In this document: positions 1 through 4,391 of the stretch, piece by piece
Position numbering within the stretch: the first letter of the stretch is position 1
How the letters are laid out: the number at the start of each line of letters is the position of its first letter
Origin: Methanomicrobiales archaeon
GTDB taxonomy: Archaea > Halobacteriota > Methanomicrobia > Methanomicrobiales > Methanomicrobiaceae
Length of the DNA stretch: 5,177 bases
Assembly (NCBI GenBank): GCA_012523385.1
Contig: JAAYIO010000124.1
Span: forward strand, 1 to 5,177
Reading direction: 5' to 3'
Made by a program: the position numbers and the translations under genes
The notes under the pieces: generated by a model
Seen by the model: only the letters and a program-made list of their open reading frames with translations
Databases searched by the model: none
What the model was told of the DNA's origin: nothing

Positions 1-72
1 GCTTTAGAGAGAAAAATCATTTTTGATCATTTCGGACTGGATCGTGCCACCGTTCGTAACCCAGGGAGATGA
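1..72 (+). CDS. C-terminal end of an unidentified upstream gene (partial)
   Basis: Frame 1 is open from the window edge to a TGA at 70-72 and gives 23 residues ending in HFGLDRATVRNPGR. The other two forward frames have stops within the first 24 bases, and the opposite strand is also interrupted (TAA near base 5). A hairpin followed by a T-run begins six bases after the stop, which is what the 3' end of a + strand gene should look like. The fragment is too short to assign to a family, and I do not recognise it. It is 0.9 kb from cdc6, so it is probably not part of the cdc6 transcript. It could also be chance open frame. Confidence 0.45.
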   Translation, partial: ALERKIIFDHFGLDRATVRNPGR

Positions 73-77
73 CAGTG

Positions 78-96
78 AAAAAAGGACCCTTTTTTT
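78..96 (+). terminator. Hairpin with T-run after the upstream gene
   Basis: AAAAAAG (78-84) pairs with CTTTTTT (89-95), with a short GACC loop, and the run of seven T continues to 96. It lies just downstream of the TGA at 70-72. Archaeal termination relies mainly on oligo-T, so the T-run is the more important part. A second weaker candidate, ACCAT-TTG-ATGGT (134-146) followed by CTTTTT (151-156), could be a backup. Confidence 0.55.
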
Positions 97-300
97 CTTA
101 ATTTAATGCAAAAAAATGAATGATTTCTTTCGTACCATTTGATGGTTACCCTTTTTACCAACCACTTCAAACCTCTCTCAAAGATTCCTCAAAAGCCCTC
201 CTCAAAAACGTGTCCCACTTTACTTAACCATTTTTAAATTGCCTTAATTTCTAATTCATCCCTTTAATTCGGTTTCTCATTCTTTTAAGACAACAAAAAC

Positions 301-390
301 CTGTTCCCTTTTCTGTTCTTTCCTCCTCTCCCATCTCATTTTTCCTTCCTTCGCACTTTCTCCCTTCCCTTCTCCCTCACTTTTCTCCCT
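301..390. other. Pyrimidine-rich tract (+ strand)
   Basis: Only 7 of these 90 bases are purines (303, 315, 333, 338, 353, 355, 379). The longest uninterrupted pyrimidine run is 356-378 (23 bases); others are 316-332 and 339-352. The C and T are mixed in irregular CTCCCTT-like units rather than as a clean tandem repeat. The flanks, from about 120 to 420, show a milder version of the same bias. Its role is unknown. Confidence 0.8.
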
Positions 391-917
391 AATCCTATAC
401 CCTTCCTAATATCTTGACCGAATGTTTTCGATGGGGAATTCATTTGATTTTTATTCCTTTTTGGACTGATATCCTTTCCATTTTCTAGATCTTTCGTCCT
501 TAAAATGTGTAAGTTTTTGAAAGGAAAACCAATCTAAAATCAACAGATTTTATCTAATGTCTCCATCTCACATCTAGGACAGTTCCACAGAAGTATTTTC
601 AACAGATTGTTTCTCCTGTGAATTCGTGACTGGTGAAAAGTGGAATGGAAAAGAAGACAACCAAGAATAGTGAAATCTCTTTTGTAGCAATAAACAATAC
701 TGAAATAGAGATCCTGTTTCAAATCAAAATAGAGCTGGATTAGATATTCATGGAAAATAATCAGGTATTCACGCTCAAAAGAATGTGCAAATTTCTAACT
801 CTTTATGAAAAAGAACCAAAAAAAATTACATTAAGAAGGAATTATTCTGGTTGCACTACCCATTTTCGGTGTCACCTTCCCGTGTTGTATCTTCCCTGTG
901 CGAATCAATTCAGAGTC

Positions 918-926
918 TTTTAGTAT
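918..926 (+). promoter_or_regulatory. Candidate TATA element for cdc6
   Basis: TTTTAGTATA ends at 926. With the usual archaeal spacing of about 25 bases it would place the transcript start near 948-952, leaving a leader of about 35 bases that contains the ribosome binding site. A second candidate, ACATATAT at 942-949, would start transcripts around 970, close to or inside the ribosome binding site, so the upstream one is preferred. No transcript data are available. Confidence 0.35.
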
Positions 927-947
927 ACCTCCCATCTACATACATAT

Positions 948-960
948 ATCCAATGGAAAT
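948..960. promoter_or_regulatory. ORB-like site upstream of cdc6
   Basis: ATCCAATGGAAAT differs at two positions from TTCCAGTGGAAAT, the core of the ORB repeats found at 4089 and 4282 when read on the opposite strand. It lacks the G-rich tail (GGGGT) of a full ORB, so at best it is a minimal site. It lies between the candidate TATA element and the ribosome binding site, where bound Orc1/Cdc6 could affect its own transcription. Confidence 0.4.
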
Positions 961-969
961 ACCACAGAT

Positions 970-977
970 GGAGGTGA
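970..977 (+). promoter_or_regulatory. cdc6 ribosome binding site
   Basis: GGAGGTGA is a full match to the archaeal Shine-Dalgarno sequence and lies nine bases before the ATG at 987. It fixes that ATG as the cdc6 start. Confidence 0.85.
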
Positions 978-986
978 CGGATACGA

Positions 987-2222
987 ATGGGGGAGCGCAA
1001 TGACATATCCATTGAAGCATTCGGGGATCGGTCAGGGGAACCGGATCTAACCGAAGAAGAACACAGTTCTTCAATAGGTCTTTTTCAGAAATATCTCAAG
1101 GATCGATCTATTTTTAAAAACAGAGAAGTGCTCAGGCATTCTTATCGCCCAAAGATACTCCCGCATCGGAAAGAGCAGATGGATACCATTGCATCCATCC
1201 TTGCACCGTCCATCAGGAATGAGACACCATCAAATATCCTGATTTATGGAAAGACCGGAACAGGAAAGACTGCATCTGTCCGTTACGTCGGGGCAGAGCT
1301 TGAGAAGGCCTGCGGCTCGGTAGGGGTGGAGTGTAATGTCGTACATCTCAACTGCGAAATAATCGACACTCAGTACCGGGTTTTTGCACAGATAGCAACA
1401 CTTCTCGAAGATGATGAGGGGCGTTCATCTGACCGGCCTCGCTCCAACATCCCAATGACCGGTTGGCCGACCGATCAGGTGTATTCAGAACTTAAAAATC
1501 TCATTGAAGCAATCGGTGGCGTCCATATCGTTGTACTTGACGAGATAGATAAACTGGTTAAAAAATCCGGTGACGAAACACTCTACAACCTCTCGCGTAT
1601 CAATTCCGAACTCAAGAATGCGAAGGTCTGTATTGTAGGTATTTCTAATGATCTGCTCTTTACGAGCTATCTGGATCACCGGGTGCTCTCCTCTCTTTCT
1701 GAGGAGGAGATTGTCTTTCCACCCTATAATGCTCCACAGCTTGTTGATATTCTTCAGCAGCGTGCCGATTTCGCATTTAATGAAGGAGTTCTCGATGAGA
1801 ATGTGATCCCGCTCTGTGCGGCCCTCGCGGCACAGGAACATGGCGATGCCCGGCGTGCACTGGATCTTCTGCGGGTCTCTGGTGCGCTCACCGAGCGCAA
1901 AAATGTGGAATTTGTCACAGAAAAGCATGTCCGTGAGGCGAGGAGTAAGATTGAAGCGGACAGTCTCATCGAGTGTGTCAAGACCCTCCCCACGCAGTCA
2001 AAGGCAGTGCTCTATGCAATGCTCCTCTTCCCTAGCATGAACAAACAGGTCTTTACCTCTGGAGAAGTGGTTCAGGTCTACCGGGATGTCGCACAGGCGC
2101 TGGACCTTGATGTCCTTACGCACCGGCGCATCACCGACCTCATCTCAGAACTCGATATGCTTGGTGTCATTAAAGCACGACTTGTTTCGCGCGGACGGTA
2201 TGGGCGGACAAAAGAGATGTGA
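987..2222 (+). CDS. cdc6: Orc1/Cdc6 replication initiator, stopping early in the winged-helix domain
   Basis: This is an archaeal origin-binding AAA+ ATPase that recognises ORB sites and helps load the MCM helicase. In order: a variable N-terminus; Walker A GKTGTGKT (residues 88-95); Walker B VVLDEID (182-188); sensor 1 VGISND (217-222); the family signature SLSEEEIVFPPYNAPQL (236-252); the sensor 2 region GDARRALDLLR (286-296); then a C-terminal winged-helix from about 325, with the DNA-contacting wing SRGRYGRTKE at 401-410. The ATPase motifs are intact. The strong GGAGGTGA site decides the start. The protein is 411 residues and ends one residue after the wing, at TGA 2220-2222. Family members normally continue with another strand and helix, and exactly such a tail follows in frame (see 2223-2333); the whole would be 448 codons. 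It could be a truncated but working initiator, a read-through gene, a fresh nonsense mutation or a base-call error. The family assignment is very secure. Confidence 0.95.
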   Translation: MGERNDISIEAFGDRSGEPDLTEEEHSSSIGLFQKYLKDRSIFKNREVLRHSYRPKILPHRKEQMDTIASILAPSIRNETPSNILIYGKTGTGKTASVRYVGAELEKACGSVGVECNVVHLNCEIIDTQYRVFAQIATLLEDDEGRSSDRPRSNIPMTGWPTDQVYSELKNLIEAIGGVHIVVLDEIDKLVKKSGDETLYNLSRINSELKNAKVCIVGISNDLLFTSYLDHRVLSSLSEEEIVFPPYNAPQLVDILQQRADFAFNEGVLDENVIPLCAALAAQEHGDARRALDLLRVSGALTERKNVEFVTEKHVREARSKIEADSLIECVKTLPTQSKAVLYAMLLFPSMNKQVFTSGEVVQVYRDVAQALDLDVLTHRRITDLISELDMLGVIKARLVSRGRYGRTKEM

Positions 2223-2333
2223 TTTGGTGCCGGAACAAAGAAGATTCTTGATACTCTTCAGCAAGAAGGCCGTTTTTCAGATGAACGGCTGAATCAGATT
2301 GATATATCTCGCTATAAGACATTATTCAGGTGA
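2223..2333 (+). other. In-frame continuation of cdc6 beyond the TGA (detached C-terminal tail)
   Basis: Directly after the TGA at 2220-2222 the same frame stays open for 36 codons and ends at TGA 2331-2333. The translation includes FGAGTKKILDTL and FSDERLNQID and ends KTLFR. Placed after RYGRTKEM it fits the usual Orc1/Cdc6 ending: a hydrophobic strand right after the wing, then an amphipathic helix of the type xxILxxL. The final codons also contain the lrp ribosome binding site. A single-base change at the TGA (for example from AGA, CGA, GGA or TCA) would restore a normal-length protein. The recognition rests on family knowledge and reading by eye, not on an alignment. Confidence 0.75.
2328..2333 (+). 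promoter_or_regulatory. lrp ribosome binding site
   Basis: AGGTGA lies eight bases before ATG 2342 and favours that ATG over the in-frame GTG at 2330, which overlaps the site itself and has nothing comparable at the right distance. The site overlaps the stop codon of the extended cdc6 frame, an arrangement typical of translational coupling. Confidence 0.7.
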
Positions 2334-2341
2334 AAATAATC

Positions 2342-2833
2342 ATGGACGCCAAAGACTGGCTGCTCCTTCGCATTCTCGAAGAGGACAGCACACAGGAGGT
2401 AAGTGAGGTGGCCGACCTCACGGACCTAAGTGAAGCTGAGGTGCAGGATCGTGTCTGTTCCCTGGAAGATGAAAAGATCATCCGTGGCTACTGCGCGAGT
2501 ATTGACTGGGAGAAGGCAGGCGAAGGAGTGGCAGCGGCGACCGTGAATCTGAAAGTAACGCCTGAGCGTGACGTCGGTTATGACCGTGTCGCTGAGCGGA
2601 TTGCCCGGTTCCCCCAGGTTCGTTCCCTGCGCCTCATTACCGGCGAATACGATTTTGAACTCAGGGTGACGGGCAGAAATATTCAGGATATCACGCGTTT
2701 TGTTTCAGAACAGGTTGCTCCAATGGAACAGATACGCGAAACCTCTACTATTCTTGTCATGAAGACCTACAAGGAGAACGGAAGAGTATTATATGACCGG
2801 AAAGAAGCAGAACGCCTCCCATTCTCATTTTAA
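2342..2833 (+). CDS. Lrp/AsnC-family transcriptional regulator
   Basis: A 163-residue DNA-binding regulator of the usual Lrp/AsnC size (about 150-170). The N-terminal helix-turn-helix spans roughly residues 5-50, with the second helical part SEAEVQDRVCSLEDEKII at 30-47. The C-terminal RAM (ligand-binding, dimerisation) domain runs from about 62 to 142 and has the conserved TGEYDFELRV (100-109), the GxYD turn of this family. Such proteins form dimers to octamers and sense amino acids. The short acidic N-terminus before the helices is ordinary for archaeal members. The gene ends eight bases before the aminotransferase ATG, so the two are almost certainly co-transcribed. The regulator probably responds to an amino acid handled by that enzyme, but neither ligand nor targets can be read from sequence. 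The start is ATG 2342; the longer GTG 2330 form would add only four residues. Confidence 0.9.
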   Translation: MDAKDWLLLRILEEDSTQEVSEVADLTDLSEAEVQDRVCSLEDEKIIRGYCASIDWEKAGEGVAAATVNLKVTPERDVGYDRVAERIARFPQVRSLRLITGEYDFELRVTGRNIQDITRFVSEQVAPMEQIRETSTILVMKTYKENGRVLYDRKEAERLPFSF

Positions 2834-2841
2834 GGTGTAAT

Positions 2842-3999
2842 ATGAGAGATTTTATTTCATCGCGAACTCAACGGATTCCTCCTTCAGGCATCCGCAGGTT
2901 CTTTGATATCGTACAGGAGATGGACGATGTCATCTCACTCGGCGTTGGTGAACCCGACTTTGATACCCCATGGGTTGCCTGCGAAGCAGGGATTGCCTCT
3001 GTTGAGCAGGGCCAGACATCTTATACCTCAAACCGCGGTCTCCCTGAACTGCGTATTGAAACGTCACGCTACCTTGCAAAGCGGTTTGGCGTGCATTACC
3101 ACCCGGATAAAGAGATACTCATCACCACCGGTGCATCTGAAGCCCTTGACATCGCCATCCGGGCGATAACAGATCCAGGCGATGAGATTCTCATTGCAGA
3201 ACCCTCGTATGTATCATACTCTCCCGGGGTCACGCTTTCTGACGGCATTCCGGTGCCGGTTCCATGCCTGATGGAGGATGAATTCCGGTTAACACCGGAA
3301 GCGCTGATGGAAAAGATTACCCCGAAGTCAAAGGCAATCATCTGTAATTTCCCCAACAATCCGTCCGGTGCTGTGATGTCACGAGAGGACTACCGTGGCA
3401 TCGCCGATGTCATCTGTGACCACGACCTGCTCTTAATATCTGATGAAATATACACCGAGATGACCTATGACGGTGAGATGACGAGTGCGGTTCAGGCAGA
3501 TGGTATGCAGGAACGCACGATTCTCGTCAATGGGTTCTCGAAGGCATATGCCATGACCGGGTGGCGGGTTGCATATCTCTGCGCCCCGAAAGAACTCTGT
3601 GACGCCACGCTTAAAATTCACCAGTACGTGATGCTCTCTGCCCCGACCATGAGTCAGTATGCAGCGATTGGTGCTCTAAAGAATGCTGACTGGAACCGGG
3701 AAGAGATGGTCACCGAGTATCAGATGCGCCGCAACCTCTTTGTCCGGGGATTAAATCGCATCGGGCTCAAATGTCACCTCCCTCGCGGGGCGTTTTATGC
3801 CTTCCCCTCTATTCAGGAATTTGGCATCTCTGATGTTGAATTTGCAGAACGACTTTTAAAAGAACAGCATGTTGCAGTAGTGCCGGGAAGTGTCTTCGGG
3901 GCATCGGGTGAGGGGCACCTTCGCTGTGCTTATGCGGTTTCCCGAGATGACCTTCGTGAAGCCGTACAGAGGATTGAAGCATTTATTGCGACTCTTTAA
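2842..3999 (+). CDS. Class I/II (fold type I) aminotransferase, aspartate aminotransferase-like
   Basis: A 385-residue cytoplasmic PLP enzyme that moves an amino group between an amino acid and a 2-oxo acid. Motifs in order: LGVGEPDFDTP (33-43), the substrate-side loop; SYTSNRGLPELR (60-71); TTGASEAL (95-102), binding PLP phosphate; NFPNNPSG (169-176) with the PLP-contacting Asn 173; SDEIY (200-204) with Asp 201 pairing to the PLP ring nitrogen; FSKAYAMTGWR (232-242) with Lys 234 as the Schiff-base lysine; and LRCAYA (360-365) with Arg 361 for the substrate carboxylate. All catalytic residues are present and the length is normal for subgroup I-gamma. Aspartate or another dicarboxylic or aromatic amino acid is possible; the precise substrate is inferred only loosely. 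AAGGTG (2832-2837) serves as ribosome binding site, overlapping the end of lrp, so translation is probably coupled. A T6 run at 4026-4031 may end the transcript. Confidence 0.93.
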   Translation: MRDFISSRTQRIPPSGIRRFFDIVQEMDDVISLGVGEPDFDTPWVACEAGIASVEQGQTSYTSNRGLPELRIETSRYLAKRFGVHYHPDKEILITTGASEALDIAIRAITDPGDEILIAEPSYVSYSPGVTLSDGIPVPVPCLMEDEFRLTPEALMEKITPKSKAIICNFPNNPSGAVMSREDYRGIADVICDHDLLLISDEIYTEMTYDGEMTSAVQADGMQERTILVNGFSKAYAMTGWRVAYLCAPKELCDATLKIHQYVMLSAPTMSQYAAIGALKNADWNREEMVTEYQMRRNLFVRGLNRIGLKCHLPRGAFYAFPSIQEFGISDVEFAERLLKEQHVAVVPGSVFGASGEGHLRCAYAVSRDDLREAVQRIEAFIATL

Positions 4000-4024
4000 T
4001 CTGGCAACCCTCCGTAAAAATCTC

Positions 4025-4031
4025 ATTTTTT
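4025..4031 (+). terminator. Oligo-T terminator candidate after the aminotransferase
   Basis: A run of six T (4026-4031) follows the aminotransferase stop by 26 bases in an AT-rich stretch. No convincing stem precedes it. Archaeal termination can use a T-run alone. Confidence 0.4.
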
Positions 4032-4088
4032 CTCCATGGAAAATTCCTGTTTAATTGAGTTATGAGCGAGGGGCAGGATCTGAATTGA

Positions 4089-4109
4089 ACCCCTTCATTT
4101 CCACTGGAA
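4089..4109 (-). repeat. Origin recognition box (ORB) 1
   Basis: The + strand carries ACCCC TTCATTTCCACTGGAA; read on the - strand it is TTCCAGTGGAAATGAAGGGG followed by T. This matches the archaeal ORB layout: an imperfect TTCCAGTGGAAA dyad followed by a G-rich string. Orc1/Cdc6 binds the dyad with its winged helix and the G string side with its AAA+ domain. It is identical over 21 bases to the copy at 4282-4302. Confidence 0.8.
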
Positions 4110-4126
4110 CCGGAGAGTCCTGGTTC
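4107..4126. repeat. Hairpin-forming dyad touching ORB 1
   Basis: GAACC (4107-4111) and GGA (4112-4114) pair with TCC (4118-4120) and GGTTC (4122-4126), with loop GAG and one bulged T at 4121: eight base pairs. Its left arm includes the end of ORB 1. A competing stem, GTCCTG (4117-4122) with CAGGAC (4133-4138), overlaps it. Confidence 0.5.
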
Positions 4127-4281
4127 GGTCTGCAGGACGGAGATATAATGCCCAATCCTATTTTTGGTGTCAGACAATTCTGTATGGTTCCGTGCATCTG
4201 AATGATGGCCCGGAGAGGTGGTGCAGGCTCGGTAATCTGACATATCCTGTTGGCATAGATAAAGAATTTCGATCCGCCTCT

Positions 4282-4302
4282 ACCCCTTCATTTCCACTGG
4301 AA
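4282..4302 (-). repeat. Origin recognition box (ORB) 2
   Basis: An exact second copy of the 21-base element, in the same orientation, with starts 193 bases apart. The core here is slightly fuller, since TTTCCACTGGAAAA extends the dyad by further A residues. It lies 89 bases before the purA start and could also affect purA transcription when bound. Confidence 0.8.
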
Positions 4303-4346
4303 AATCTATGTAATTCATTGACCGAGGCAATTGTCCGGATTCAATT

Positions 4347-4365
4347 GTAAGGTTTATGACCTTAC
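4347..4365 (+). promoter_or_regulatory. purA TATA-like element inside an inverted repeat
   Basis: GTAAGG (4347-4352) and CCTTAC (4360-4365) are perfect inverted copies around TTTATGA (4353-4359). TTTATGA is a plausible archaeal TATA box; the expected start about 25 bases on would fall near 4380-4384, only about ten bases before ATG 4392. The symmetric arms could be an operator for a dimeric repressor that blocks TBP. The regulator is unknown. Confidence 0.45.
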
Positions 4366-4391
4366 TATTCCAATGAGTATTTGATTGAATA

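Larger units (their letters stand above)
97..986. other. Long AT-rich non-coding leader, possible part of a replication origin
   Basis: About 890 bases carry no convincing gene. Base composition differs sharply from the genes: 661-720 has 19 G/C in 60, whereas 3541-3600 inside the aminotransferase has 34 in 60. Contents seen: a second hairpin/T-run at 134-156, a pyrimidine-rich block at 301-390, a perfect dyad TAAAATC-AACA-GATTTTA at 535-552, a 10-bp direct repeat TCAACAGATT at 540-549 and 599-608, a half-ORB-like AGTGGAATGGAA at 639-650, an A8 run at 818-825, and the cdc6 promoter region with an ORB-like site. Archaeal origins commonly sit upstream of orc1/cdc6 and contain AT-rich unwinding regions, so an origin role is a reasonable inference, but no full ORB is present here. 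Confidence 0.5.
4000..4391. other. Intergenic region with ORB pair, candidate replication origin
   Basis: This 392-base gap contains no gene; the opposite-strand frames that cross it also run into the flanking genes and show no family features. It holds a T-run (4026-4031), a TCCATGGA palindrome (4033-4040), two identical ORB-type repeats in the same orientation, a hairpin touching the first, two CAATTG palindromes (4328-4333 and 4342-4347), and the purA promoter dyad. The segments outside the ORB pair, about 4014-4060 and 4321-4391, are AT-rich and could be the strand-opening parts. Two ORBs beside an AT-rich segment and within 2 kb of cdc6 are what a compact archaeal origin would show. Firing from here is an inference. 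Confidence 0.6.

Noticed and set aside
301..390. CRISPR or tandem repeat array
   Set aside because: No regular repeat unit or spacer length; only irregular pyrimidine bias.
540..722. 60-residue reading frame on the - strand in the AT-rich leader
   Set aside because: It has no ATG at its 5' end (the first codon is TTG), no ribosome binding site, a low-complexity composition like the surrounding AT-rich DNA, and no family resemblance beyond a chance CPRC.
2220..2222. TGA read as selenocysteine or tryptophan
   Set aside because: Selenocysteine decoding is known only in a few archaeal groups and no SECIS-like element is evident; tryptophan here is encoded by TGG and other genes end normally. 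Ordinary nonsense, read-through or an error is simpler.
1485..2292. Several open frames overlapping cdc6 on both strands
   Set aside because: They lie across a clearly coding gene with intact AAA+ motifs, lack their own ribosome binding sites and show no recognisable domains.
2330..2332. GTG start for lrp
   Set aside because: It falls inside the AGGTGA site that is correctly spaced for ATG 2342.
4069..4093. Inverted ORB using GAGGGG near 4068-4072
   Set aside because: Only the G string matches; the dyad core agrees at about 6 of 16 positions.
4117..4138. tRNA-like GGTTCGGTC arm
   Set aside because: The stem and loop sizes do not fit a T arm, and no acceptor, D or anticodon arms can be built around it.
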